64,000 bases of DNA. It comes from Phocaeicola plebeius (GTDB lineage Bacteria; Bacteroidota; Bacteroidia; Bacteroidales; Bacteroidaceae). The notes beneath the pieces were generated by a model that was not told where the DNA came from, did not search any database, and was given only the letters and a program-made list of their open reading frames with translations. The stretch is taken from contig NZ_QSQT01000001.1 in the NCBI RefSeq assembly GCF_003437535.1, forward strand, positions 1 to 64,000, given 5' to 3'. Shown in pieces: positions 52,875 through 62,362 of the stretch. How positions within the stretch are numbered: the first letter of the stretch is position 1; each line of letters begins with the position of its first letter. A program made the translations under genes and the position numbers.

Positions 52875-55800
52875 TTACTGCGGAATTACCTCCTGCATAT
52901 AAATCGCATCCAGGCTCCATAATGCAGCATCGTTGGTGCTGATTGTCTTACATTCATCCATAGCTGCCGGGACTTCCGGGGGAAGCACTTTTTCTATCTT
53001 GAATTCCGGTGCCGGAGTATGTTCCAGTTTGCTCCATAAATCTTTCCAGGCCTCTGCGGCTGTTTTCGGGTCATATAGATGAGACGCTGCGTATGCCATC
53101 AGTCTGCAAACCCGGAAACGGTTACGTGTTATTTCGAGTGATTTCTGTTTGTAATCGCGTGCATGTTCCAGCCATACTTTGTTGAATTCCGGGACCTGAA
53201 TCATTTCCTGCATTTCATTCATTATTTCAAAGCCTCCCATGATAGTCATCAGGTGATTGGTATTCTGTCTATTGGGATCGCCCTCATAACTGATTACTCC
53301 GGTTGCCGGGTCATATCCTAAGGCCATATTTCCAGTGAACAATCCATTTTTCAGGGCTGCAATACTCTTCATGCCTGTGATGATCTTGTCTCGGTACTTC
53401 GTGTTCTGTGTACGTTCCCATTCAGTCATCCAGTTGCCTGCATAGGCCAGCCAGTCGGGGCCGATGCGTAATCGGGCAGGTGCGCTGCATGGGAACTGGC
53501 TCTTTGGCTCAGCCAAACGCATCGGGTCGAGTGTATACAGCTTCTGGTCTGCATCGGTTACTTCTTTCATTAAGTCGCCGGCTCTTTCGTCTGTAGTCAG
53601 GTAATAATAAAAACGATTCCAGGCGGCCTGACTGATACGAGCTTCTTTTGCACCGCATCCCCAGTGGCTGACGTTGTGACGGCTTCCTAAACCTGCATTG
53701 GGACCGATGTGATATACATCCACTTCTGCCGTATGACGTGTGATGGCTTCTGCCATTTTCCAGATGTCCTGCCTTCCTGTACGCAGGAAATTATACCACA
53801 GCCACATGTTGGATGCTAGTTCGGTGTTATCCCACGCATATCCGCCTACATCGTATCTCCAAGAGTGGCGTATCGGATCGTAAGCATGCATTAAGTCACC
53901 ATAGTTCCAAAAGCCATACCATTTATGTTGGGCAATGGCGTTTTGATATAAATCGATATAAGCATTCAGACGGTCTTCTACTTTGCTGCGCTGCGGATTA
54001 CTTCGATCAGGCAATGACCAGATGCCAAAAGCCCGGCAGGCATGGAGATATTCCGGTGTACACATCAGCGAAGCTGCTTCTGATAGAATCTGTGCCGTTT
54101 CTGCAATGCCGGCTTTACCCGGATAAGCAGCTTGTGGAACAACGGTCAGCGTGTGTGTGCGAGCAATACCATAGGGGGTACTCATTCCTTCCTGTACGTC
54201 TTCATAGCTGGCTATCAGGTCGTGTGCTACCTTGTCATAGTGTCTTAAATCCATAGCTTCTGACTCCGGACTCCATAACCAGACAATCAGTGAAGCCTCC
54301 TGACTGCGTGCATGTTGTACTTCCAGGGTAGAAGGATAGGCCTGCCAGAAATCCTGTAAGGCAACTCCCATTCCTCCGCTGACATCACCGGCAAAAGCAT
54401 ATCCTCCGGCTTGTGTGCCTGTAAATGTACCAATCCAGGGACTGTCTTCTGTAGCCCGTTTGCGGATGCTGAAAGAATTGTCTGTAAGTTGAGAGAGACG
54501 GAAATTATCCCATGCAGCCCAATTGTCAATTAAACTTCTGTTTTTTGCATCAAAACGCTGGTATTCAGGGATGCGTTTGCCTTCCATCTGTTGCTTTTGC
54601 CAGCTTTGGTCTTTGTCGAGTGTCAGAATTCTTCTTCCCACCAGCGGTTTAACCGGTTCGCTCCATACACCTCCGTCGGCACAGGCGAAGGCTACATGAC
54701 GGTTATATAAATCCTCTCTCATTGGAACCTGGAATCGTACTCCTAATGAGCGGATAAAATCTTTGTTTTGGTCTCCATCGTAGATGAAAGAGTGTACCAC
54801 CTTGATTTGTTCGTTTCCTGCGTAAAAATACATTCGCAGAGTGAATGGAAGCCATTCACGTCCGTCTTTTCCCTGCTGTACACCTTCCAGTTTGATGGTA
54901 GTACGTATCTTTCCTTGCTGTTCAATTACGGCTTTTTTGATGTGGCTATTGAATGACTGATAATGAATCTCAGTGGCATCTTCTCGTGATGGAGAATCTT
55001 GTGTGCTGGCAATCAAATCCGCCTTTCCACCCACTTTCACATTTCCATACAGAAGACTGTCGAGAATACAAGTTCCAGATTTAGGAATAAAAGCAGTAAT
55101 TTTTCCAGTGGCTATAGTCAGTTGGTCTTCGGATTCTGTAACATGAATTTCTTCTGTATGGGTTGTTTTTTTCTTTTTAGAAGAAGGTATTATTTTTACC
55201 GAGCGGGTATTACCCGGAATAACAGCAGCCATACCGGCCCATTTTACAGATCCATCGGGCCAGTATGCTGTGGTCCATGTGTCGGCCTCCACTAATTCTC
55301 CGTTTTCAGTTTGTACACACAAGGGGGTACCTGATTTTACTTTACCTTGTTTGAACGGAACTCCAAAACTGATGGGGCGTGCTTGTTCTGGAACCTTTCC
55401 AATCCAGTGTAAAGGAGCTTCAGTAGCTTTTTCTTTTTCAATGGAGTATTTGAAATTAGTAATACGGGTTCGGGACAATGTGGTACGGAAACCGAACCAG
55501 CCGGAAGTCAACGGTGACGGGTCATAAAAGTCGACAAGTAATTTCCCATCGATGTAATAGCGTACTCTGTTGTCTGTATTTTGAATCTTAATGTGATACC
55601 ATTTATTTGCTGTCAACAGATTATCTTGGTCTTTATATTCTTTCAAAATGGCAGGACGTACCTTTTCATCTGTTACCGCGGCTTCATTGCCGTCATAACG
55701 GCGGAAACGAGTGGTAGAATTGTAGTTACCTCCATATCCCAGATAATACAGCTGAAGGCTGTAGCAGTTTACGAAAACTCCGTTTCGCCAGTTCATGCGT

Positions 55801-56132
55801 TTCCAGATGTCAGAAGCTTTCGGGTCGGAAGCCATCCAGAAGCAGTTTAAGTCGCTTAGTCTGTCACCTGGTTTCCCTTCTACTGCCACACAGGCATCGT
55901 ATTCAATGGTTACGTTGCCCGACATTTTTTCTTTTCTCCATAAAGTCAGTCCTTTAGGAGATAAAATTTCACAGGTATCTCCTGAAAAGGAAACTTTATA
56001 GTCAGGAGATTCGGATTCTACCTTCCAGTATTTGCTGAAATGGCTTTTGTCCAGTCCGGATGTTGTTCCGGATTGTGCATTCATTGTAAAAGGACTACAT
56101 ATCAAGAGTCCTATTAACCACAGTTTCTTCAT
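52875..56132 (-). CDS. PL26-type exo-rhamnogalacturonan lyase with DUF6250 domain
   Basis: 1085 aa with signal peptide (LWLIGLLICSPFTMNAQ). Residues 45-235 are a laminin-G-like DUF6250 domain (NCFWMASDPKASDIWKRMN; WYHIKIQNTDNRVRYYIDGK). From about 245 the PcRGLX/YetA-like pattern starts (ISFGVPFKQGKVKSG; YWPDGSVKWAGMAAV), followed by helical repeats typical of the alpha/alpha-toroid of PL26. Such enzymes release unsaturated rhamnogalacturonan disaccharide from chain ends. A lone transcription unit with its own promoter region and a terminator shared with the convergent GH42 gene. Confidence 0.88.
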   Translation of the reverse strand: MKKLWLIGLLICSPFTMNAQSGTTSGLDKSHFSKYWKVESESPDYKVSFSGDTCEILSPKGLTLWRKEKMSGNVTIEYDACVAVEGKPGDRLSDLNCFWMASDPKASDIWKRMNWRNGVFVNCYSLQLYYLGYGGNYNSTTRFRRYDGNEAAVTDEKVRPAILKEYKDQDNLLTANKWYHIKIQNTDNRVRYYIDGKLLVDFYDPSPLTSGWFGFRTTLSRTRITNFKYSIEKEKATEAPLHWIGKVPEQARPISFGVPFKQGKVKSGTPLCVQTENGELVEADTWTTAYWPDGSVKWAGMAAVIPGNTRSVKIIPSSKKKKTTHTEEIHVTESEDQLTIATGKITAFIPKSGTCILDSLLYGNVKVGGKADLIASTQDSPSREDATEIHYQSFNSHIKKAVIEQQGKIRTTIKLEGVQQGKDGREWLPFTLRMYFYAGNEQIKVVHSFIYDGDQNKDFIRSLGVRFQVPMREDLYNRHVAFACADGGVWSEPVKPLVGRRILTLDKDQSWQKQQMEGKRIPEYQRFDAKNRSLIDNWAAWDNFRLSQLTDNSFSIRKRATEDSPWIGTFTGTQAGGYAFAGDVSGGMGVALQDFWQAYPSTLEVQHARSQEASLIVWLWSPESEAMDLRHYDKVAHDLIASYEDVQEGMSTPYGIARTHTLTVVPQAAYPGKAGIAETAQILSEAASLMCTPEYLHACRAFGIWSLPDRSNPQRSKVEDRLNAYIDLYQNAIAQHKWYGFWNYGDLMHAYDPIRHSWRYDVGGYAWDNTELASNMWLWYNFLRTGRQDIWKMAEAITRHTAEVDVYHIGPNAGLGSRHNVSHWGCGAKEARISQAAWNRFYYYLTTDERAGDLMKEVTDADQKLYTLDPMRLAEPKSQFPCSAPARLRIGPDWLAYAGNWMTEWERTQNTKYRDKIITGMKSIAALKNGLFTGNMALGYDPATGVISYEGDPNRQNTNHLMTIMGGFEIMNEMQEMIQVPEFNKVWLEHARDYKQKSLEITRNRFRVCRLMAYAASHLYDPKTAAEAWKDLWSKLEHTPAPEFKIEKVLPPEVPAAMDECKTISTNDAALWSLDAIYMQEVIPQ

Positions 56133-56159
56133 AGTCTTATTGGAAAAATATTTATTTTA

Positions 56160-56222
56160 CAAAGTACGGGAAAGCTGCTCTTTTCAGGGATGGAAGATTG
56201 TACATGTTGCTGTAAATTTGTA
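56160..56222 (-). promoter_or_regulatory. PL26 gene promoter region
   Basis: A -7-like TACTTTG (56160-56166, minus) is preceded by two TGTACA words at 56199 and 56219, exactly 20 bp apart. The first forms part of CATGTACA. On the minus strand the distal word reads TTTGTACAAATTT, a 13-mer also found upstream of susC. Confidence 0.5.
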
Positions 56223-56224
56223 CA

Positions 56225-56264
56225 AAAAAAGAGGTGTTCCTCTTTGGAGAGAAACACCTCTTGA
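56225..56264 (-). terminator. Terminator of the susCD operon
   Basis: AAGAGGTGTT pairs with AACACCTCTT with internal bulges, followed by seven T residues on the minus strand. The T tract adjoins the distal TGTACA word of the PL26 promoter. Confidence 0.75.
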
Positions 56265-56283
56265 TATTTAATGGATAATACAA

Positions 56284-58410
56284 TTAATATCCAGGGTTTT
56301 GCAAAGCTCGTTTTTCTTCATTGGTCAGAGCTGCTCCACTATTATTGGTAACACCATCCAGATAAGATTGAGGTATTGGGCGATAATAATGTATTGCAGG
56401 GTCAAATTCTCCAATTCCACGGCTTACACCATCGTTAAATGCATGCCAACGTGCATCAAGAGTTTTTGTGCGTGCTAGGTCTTCCCATCTATATCCTTCG
56501 CCACAAAGTTCACGTGTACGTTCGTTCAACAAGAAGCACATCATTTTTTCTGCATTGCTAGTGCAATTCAGAGCGTGATAGATAGGTGCATCTGTTTGAG
56601 AATTATATACATCGTTTACGCTGTTCAGGTGCATGCCTGAAAGAGATGACTGTGCATTGTAAACACTTTCCTGTCCTTCCAGGTTATTAGATTCATAATA
56701 AGTGTTCTGTTCAGAATAGATGGCTCCGTCAGCAGAGTAACCTCCTCCTTTTCCAGCGCAGTAAGTATTGGTTTTATAAGCTTGTCCACCATCGATATGT
56801 ACTCCACGATTCTCATTTACTTTGTAAGCTGCACGATCACGCAGTATATTAATCCAGGCAATTGCATCGGCATAATGGCTTTCTCCCTTACGAATATAAG
56901 CTTCTGCAACCATTAATACGTCATCTGCTGAACGAGCCAGAATTGCGTCTCTGGTTCCAAATTGTGAAGCGATTGAATTACGATAACCGTCACGGAATTT
57001 TGATAGTGCTACAGAGCGTTTGTGAGGAATAATGGAATAATAGTTACCAGTATGTGTGGTTCCTGTGTTCCAGTTTTGACTTTCGCCTGCAAAGTATCTA
57101 ACAAAAGTATGAGTGTTGCAAAGCTGTCCATTTTTTAATACTTTACCTTCAACTGTAACGGGTTCACCTGTTTCTTCATTTATTTCTTCATAATTGCTGA
57201 AACGAGTATCACCGGGATTGTTTACAATATATCGAATTCCGACATCGCCTGCTTTAAAGCGTTTGCCATCTTTTTGGGCTCCTGCGGGTGCTTTTCCGCT
57301 AGCAATATCTTTTGCTGTCCATACTGGAGCTCCATTAGTATCATTTGCGCCATAGCACGTAATGAACGATTTCCAGAAACGGGAGTCATTGATACGGTCA
57401 AAAACTTGCATGGTATATTCTGTTGCACTGACATAGGAAAATTCGCGACCTCCAGATATATCTCTTTTGGTACCAGCCATATCTTGATATACAGATGGAT
57501 AATACAGGTGCATCTGATTGCCAAAACGTCCCCATGTGGATTCATCGTTAGAGAACTGCGCAGCCAAAACTACTTCACTTACTTTTTCATTTGCTCCATT
57601 GGGCTCTGTATAGTTCCAAAGATCGATGTAATTCTTACATAAAGGATGTTTGTTGAAAACTTCCGTTCCGTAAGTAATAACAGCGTCCAAGTCATCTGCT
57701 ACATACTGGCTGTTCCATTCTTCGTTTATTTCAGAAGCACGGAATAAGTGAGCCTTAGCCAAATAATGCGCAGCCGCATATTTGGTTATTCTTCCTGTTC
57801 CTTCAGAAGCTGTTTCTGGAAGTAACTTATATGCCTCTCCTAAGTCTGAGATGATTTGTTTATATACTTCTTCTGCGCTGTTTCTTCCAAAATTAGTTTC
57901 AACATTATTAGAATAAGATAAAACTAGAGGTACACCTCCAAATTGTTTTACCAATTCAAAATAAGCGAATGCTCTCAGGAAGTATCCTTCTCCTAATCTG
58001 GTATTATACGTGTCACTATTTTGGTCATAATATTGAGGGATGTTGGTAACAATGATATTTGCTGCTCTGATGAGTGCAAACATATTGTCCCATAAAGGCT
58101 GATTGGCACCTGTTTCTGCTGAATTCAGGTCTTTGCTATAATGGTTCCAAGCAGGCATGGTATTATTGGCATCTGTGAATTCATCCACTCCCATGTTATA
58201 ACATTCAATAGCCCATACATAATTAAATTTGAATTTTAATTTTTCGTATGCTCCTGTTACGAGACCATCCAACCCTTCCTGGGTATTGAAATAGCTTGTA
58301 TCATATTGTGTAATTTGATCTTCTTCCAAAAAGGAGTCGCTGCATGATGTCATGGCTCCATTTATGGCACTGAGCATTAATGCTGAGAATAATATCTTAT
58401 TAAGCTTCAT
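56284..58410 (-). CDS. SusD-like glycan-binding lipoprotein
   Basis: 708 aa, long for SusD. It starts with a lipoprotein signal (MKLNKILFSALMLSAINGAM, then TSC) so the cysteine at 23 is probably acylated and exported to the surface. TPR-like helices and the RagB/SusD N-terminal domain LEEDQITQYDTSYFNTQ then NMFALIRAANIIVTN are typical, and the C-terminal FLLNERTRELCGEGYRWEDLAR is the SusD C-terminal hallmark. It binds RG-I oligosaccharide above the SusC channel. It is 14 bp downstream of susC. Confidence 0.95.
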   Translation of the reverse strand: MKLNKILFSALMLSAINGAMTSCSDSFLEEDQITQYDTSYFNTQEGLDGLVTGAYEKLKFKFNYVWAIECYNMGVDEFTDANNTMPAWNHYSKDLNSAETGANQPLWDNMFALIRAANIIVTNIPQYYDQNSDTYNTRLGEGYFLRAFAYFELVKQFGGVPLVLSYSNNVETNFGRNSAEEVYKQIISDLGEAYKLLPETASEGTGRITKYAAAHYLAKAHLFRASEINEEWNSQYVADDLDAVITYGTEVFNKHPLCKNYIDLWNYTEPNGANEKVSEVVLAAQFSNDESTWGRFGNQMHLYYPSVYQDMAGTKRDISGGREFSYVSATEYTMQVFDRINDSRFWKSFITCYGANDTNGAPVWTAKDIASGKAPAGAQKDGKRFKAGDVGIRYIVNNPGDTRFSNYEEINEETGEPVTVEGKVLKNGQLCNTHTFVRYFAGESQNWNTGTTHTGNYYSIIPHKRSVALSKFRDGYRNSIASQFGTRDAILARSADDVLMVAEAYIRKGESHYADAIAWINILRDRAAYKVNENRGVHIDGGQAYKTNTYCAGKGGGYSADGAIYSEQNTYYESNNLEGQESVYNAQSSLSGMHLNSVNDVYNSQTDAPIYHALNCTSNAEKMMCFLLNERTRELCGEGYRWEDLARTKTLDARWHAFNDGVSRGIGEFDPAIHYYRPIPQSYLDGVTNNSGAALTNEEKRALQNPGY

Positions 58411-58424
58411 AATTTTTTCATTTT

Positions 58425-61400
58425 TTAGAATCCAATATTCAAACCAATAACAAAACTCTTTATCGTTGTAGCAGATCCGAAAGTCTTGGTATTATTATCA
58501 TAATTCAATAAATCTGTATCCAGCCAATCGCATGCTTTGTAGATGCTGAAAGGATTCATAGCTTGTACATAAACCTTTAAATTGTTCAAACCGGTATTCT
58601 TCAGTTGTTTTTGGGTAAAGTTATAGCCCAAAGAAATATTACGTACTTTGATGTAAGATCCATCCTGATAATTCATGGATGAGCTGTAGGTGTCTGCTGC
58701 TTCACCGTTAGAGCCTGGAGAATAATATGCAGCATTTTCATTTGTGCCTGCAACCCAATAGTCCAGTTTACGCATCATGTAACGTCCGTCTAGACTTGCA
58801 GCGCCTTGAGGAACAGTAAATCCCCAGCGTGAAAGAATAAAGAAGGATAATTCAAAATTTTTGTAACTGAACGTATTGTTCCATCCGGCAGTCCAGTCAG
58901 GACGTATTTTGCCGACAATCTGACGGTCGTTTGTGGCATCGATTGTTCCGTCATTATTCAAATCTTTTACTTTTATCTGACCTGGTTTACGTCCATATTT
59001 TGCTGCTTCAGAAGCTTCTGAGGTTTTCCATATACCATCGTATACATAGTCATAATATACTCCGATTTCTTCACCTACAAACCATCTGTTATTCACGTCT
59101 TCTGTTCTTCCATTGGACAACTCATCAATTTGGTTTCTATCCATAGACCATGTGAGAGTAGTGTTCCAAGAAAAATCTTTAGTTTGTACAGGGATTGCAT
59201 TCAATTGAAGATCAATACCCCAGCCAGAAGTCTTACCTACATTTGCGTATGTAGAACCATATCCATTAGTGATAGGAATTGACATTAACAATAACAAATC
59301 ATTTGTTTTGGTTTTATAGGCATCGATACTACCAGTCAAACGATTATTCAAGAATCCATAATCAATACCTAAATTGTATTGTGTAGTTCTTTCCCATCCT
59401 AAATCAGGATTAGCCATTTTTACAATGTCGTCTGCTGCAAGTGACGGGTCAGAAGGTAAGTATCCTAATGAAGAGTTCTGTTGTCCCCAGTTATAATACA
59501 TGGCTTGAAGCGGACCTTTGGTTGCATAAGCGCTGATTGCAGCATTACCTGTGACACCAAATCCCAAACGTAATTTTAACTGGCTAAGCCAATTGATGTT
59601 TTTCATGAAATCTTCCTGATCAATACGCCATGCCAATGCCATAGAGGGGAAACTTGCCCATTTATGACCAGGAGCTAGCTGTGAGGCACCATCCCAACGC
59701 ATAGATGCTGTCAGCAAATATTTGTCCATGAAGCCGTAGTTGGCTCGAATCATATAAGATGTCATTTGGGTTTCTGTTAATCCTGTTCCAAAAGAACCAA
59801 GTGTACCCGCACTAGCAAGGTTATACCACAATTCTTGAGAAGAGGCTACGTCTGTAGCACGCATGTCTCCCATTTCATAATGATAAGCGGAAGCAGATTG
59901 CATTAAAGTTAATCCTAAATTATGCTTTTCTGCAAATTGACGGTTATAATAAATCAAGTTATCTAATGTCCATGAACGTTTCTGCTCATTTTTGTATTGA
60001 GCTCTGTTGTTTCCATCTCCATTGATACCATCTGCAGCATTGGCCATTCCTAATGTATAAAACTGGAATTCTGGGCCAAACTGGATACGGTAAGATAAGC
60101 CTTTTAAGGGTTCCCAGATTTTCTCAAAATCAACTTGTGCATACATACTGGCATTAGCACGGAATGTACGACGTTGGTTTGTATTATAATTTAATTCACG
60201 GATAGGGTTGATGATATTAACATCTCCATTCGGATTACGGATGTATTTTCCATCTTCATCGTAAGGAACAGTCCAGGGCAACATTCCTCTTAATGCTCCG
60301 TAGAGGTCACCTGCACCGGTAACTGATTTTGTAAAACTATATCCATAGTCCTGAGTAGAGTAAGATGCATTGATTGATGTTCCCATTTTGAAAAAAGAAA
60401 TAGGATTGGCATCAAATGATGTCTTTAAGGTATAACGTTCATAGGATTGTCCTGGTTGAGTTCCTTTCTGATTTAGATATCCAAATGAGGCATATCCTTG
60501 GAATTTGTCTGTACCTCCAGATGCACTTAATGTATGCTCATGAGTAATACCGGTTTGTTTTCCGTTAGAAGCCCAATCATACGAACCAACTTTTGAAGGG
60601 TCGTATGTTCCTCCTGCCCAGGCTTTTTCAATATTTGCCCAAGAAGCGGCTACACTTCCAAAAGCGGCCTGATCGGCTGCATAGTCTGGAGTTGCAGAAG
60701 GATAGGATCCCATATTGTACTTGGCTAATCGTGCATAATCTAGCCATTCAGATGCAGACATCATTTGTGTTACATCGTGTAATGTTTCAAATGTGACTGT
60801 TCCTGAATAGTTCAGAGAGATTTTTCCTTCTTTCCCTTTTTTGGTAGTGACCAAAATCACACCATTTGCACCACGAGAACCATAGATGGCAGTTGCAGAA
60901 GCATCCTTCAAAATGTCAATACTTTCAATGTCGCTAGGATTGATGTTTTCAATACCTCCATTCTGAATAATCATACCGTCGACTACATACAGAGGACTTT
61001 GTGCCGCATTAATAGAGCGTACACCACGAATATTAATATCTCCGACTTCGCCAGGACGTTGACTGGAAGTAATGTCCACACCGGCGGTTTTACCTTGCAT
61101 ACCTTCCAGTGCATTTTTAACAGGCATCGCTTTCAATTCTTTTTCTCCGACACGTGCCATCGCACCAGTAACGTCTGACTTTTTCTGCACACCGTAACCT
61201 ACCACAACAACTTCATCGAGTACTTCAGTGTCTTCTACCATCGTTACATTAAATGTGTTTTTTCCTTGTACCGGAATCACCTGAGTCTTGTAGCCCACGA
61301 AGCTGATTTCAAGCGAAGCATTGTTTGGTACATTAGATAAGGTAAACTTACCGTCAAAGTCAGTAATGGTACCGTTGGTAGTTCCTTTTACTACTACGCT

Positions 61401-61562
61401 CGCACCAATTACAGATTCCCCACTTTTGTCGAGTACAGTTCCCGACACTGTCTTGCCTTGTGCATACGCGCCAATCGCGATGATAGACAACAAGGCCAAG
61501 AAGAACAAACGTTGCAGGCTGGAAGCGCAACGCATCAGACTAGAACAATTTCTGTCTTTCAT
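58425..61562 (-). CDS. SusC-like TonB-dependent transporter
   Basis: 1045 aa. An extended signal region is followed by a carboxypeptidase-like D2 domain (TVSGTVLDKSGESVIGASVVV; DFDGKFTLSNVPNNASLEISF), a TonB box-like EVVVVGYGVQKKSDVTGA, the plug domain (LYVVDGMIIQ; DIESIDILKDASATAIYG, SRGANGVILVTTKKG) and a 22-strand barrel. It imports oligosaccharide in a TonB-dependent way with SusD. It is the first gene of the susCD unit. Its leader is strongly complementary to the small RNA family found at 0.3, 4.8 and 9.7 kb. Confidence 0.96.
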   Translation of the reverse strand: MKDRNCSSLMRCASSLQRLFFLALLSIIAIGAYAQGKTVSGTVLDKSGESVIGASVVVKGTTNGTITDFDGKFTLSNVPNNASLEISFVGYKTQVIPVQGKNTFNVTMVEDTEVLDEVVVVGYGVQKKSDVTGAMARVGEKELKAMPVKNALEGMQGKTAGVDITSSQRPGEVGDINIRGVRSINAAQSPLYVVDGMIIQNGGIENINPSDIESIDILKDASATAIYGSRGANGVILVTTKKGKEGKISLNYSGTVTFETLHDVTQMMSASEWLDYARLAKYNMGSYPSATPDYAADQAAFGSVAASWANIEKAWAGGTYDPSKVGSYDWASNGKQTGITHEHTLSASGGTDKFQGYASFGYLNQKGTQPGQSYERYTLKTSFDANPISFFKMGTSINASYSTQDYGYSFTKSVTGAGDLYGALRGMLPWTVPYDEDGKYIRNPNGDVNIINPIRELNYNTNQRRTFRANASMYAQVDFEKIWEPLKGLSYRIQFGPEFQFYTLGMANAADGINGDGNNRAQYKNEQKRSWTLDNLIYYNRQFAEKHNLGLTLMQSASAYHYEMGDMRATDVASSQELWYNLASAGTLGSFGTGLTETQMTSYMIRANYGFMDKYLLTASMRWDGASQLAPGHKWASFPSMALAWRIDQEDFMKNINWLSQLKLRLGFGVTGNAAISAYATKGPLQAMYYNWGQQNSSLGYLPSDPSLAADDIVKMANPDLGWERTTQYNLGIDYGFLNNRLTGSIDAYKTKTNDLLLLMSIPITNGYGSTYANVGKTSGWGIDLQLNAIPVQTKDFSWNTTLTWSMDRNQIDELSNGRTEDVNNRWFVGEEIGVYYDYVYDGIWKTSEASEAAKYGRKPGQIKVKDLNNDGTIDATNDRQIVGKIRPDWTAGWNNTFSYKNFELSFFILSRWGFTVPQGAASLDGRYMMRKLDYWVAGTNENAAYYSPGSNGEAADTYSSSMNYQDGSYIKVRNISLGYNFTQKQLKNTGLNNLKVYVQAMNPFSIYKACDWLDTDLLNYDNNTKTFGSATTIKSFVIGLNIGF

Positions 61563-61575
61563 ACCTCTAATTTGG

Positions 61576-61595
61576 TTAAGTTAAACAAAAGTTAG
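61576..61595 (-). promoter_or_regulatory. Putative small-RNA pairing site in the susC leader
   Basis: The mRNA stretch 14-33 nt before the susC start codon is complementary to the small RNA word TTAAGGTTAACAAAGGTTGG: 16 Watson-Crick pairs, 2 GU pairs and 2 mismatches over 20 nt. The small RNA 5' GUUUUUCAU can also meet the start codon AUGAAA. Pairing would cover the translation start. Confidence 0.5.
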
Positions 61596-61641
61596 TTTCA
61601 TTATATCTCTATATTTTGCATCTGCTGTCTCAAATGCGTTG

Positions 61642-61706
61642 TAAAAGTACGATTGTGCAAGGTTTCAAACAATGTAAAATTGTGTAGATACATGGAAAAA
61701 TTTGTA
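61642..61706 (-). promoter_or_regulatory. susC promoter and upstream motifs
   Basis: The -7-like TACTTTTA (61642-61649) and TTG (61670-61672) are 20 bp apart. TGTA words (plus strand) lie at 61673, 61683 and 61703. The last two are 20 bp apart and 34 and 54 bp from the -7 box. The 14-mer ATTTTTCCATGTAT (minus strand, 61688-61701) recurs before the GH2 gene. Confidence 0.6.
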
Positions 61707-61916
61707 CAAATACCTTTCAAGAGTTTTTTAAGCCTGCTTTGACATAAAAATCTTTTTTATGTCATATTCATCAAACAATCTTATCATACATATCGCAGGT
61801 TTGTTAACAGATTAGAGAATTTAAGTTATTTCATTAACATTCAAACATACAAATTCTCTATATAATTCTTCTTTTCCCTTTGATGTATTCCTTTAAATTT
61901 AGGCACAAATTCTCTG

Positions 61917-61994
61917 TTTCACACTGTGGGATATAAAAACCACAGTGTGGGATACATATTTCACAGTGTGAAATACAAATCCCACACTGTGAAA
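61917..61994. repeat. Phased palindrome array 5 (21-bp period)
   Basis: Four 15-bp near-palindromes, TTTCACACTGTGGGA (61917), AACCACAGTGTGGGA (61938), TTTCACAGTGTGAAA (61959) and TCCCACACTGTGAAA (61980), spaced by exactly 21 bp with 6-bp A/T spacers. It lies between the divergent susC and GH2 genes. The rest of the 800-bp gap (61563-62362) holds their promoter regions and AT-rich DNA. Confidence 0.85.
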
Positions 61995-62303
61995 CAGAGT
62001 TTTTGCAAAGTAGTTCTGAAAAAATGATTAGAACAAAATAAACTATCAATAAGAATCTTTTTCTTTATGTAAATTTTCATCCATTTAAATCGTATCATTA
62101 AAACTATATAAAACGGCAATTTCACATTTTAATCGATTTTAAAAAAAGAACATGATATACCGCTTGAACAAATCAGATCATCTCATATTCATCAATATCA
62201 GAATTTTCTAGAAAAAAGAGAACTGTCCAGTACTACCGTCCGTATTTATCTTACTCTGATAAAAGTTATTTGTTTATGTACCAATAATTCCAGTTATAAT
62301 CTT

Positions 62304-62345
62304 TATTTTTCCATGTATTCTTACAAGAGATAATGTATTTTTACA
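62304..62345 (+). promoter_or_regulatory. GH2 upstream motifs
   Basis: ATTTTTCCATGTAT (62305-62318) is identical to the susC motif. TGTATTCTTACA (62314-62325) and TGTATTTTTACA (62334-62345) are 12-bp near-palindromes exactly 20 bp apart. The -7 box may be TATTTTTC (62304-62311), which would leave the second palindrome in the leader, so the promoter assignment is weak. Confidence 0.45.
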
Positions 62346-62362
62346 CAAAATATTTAGATAGT

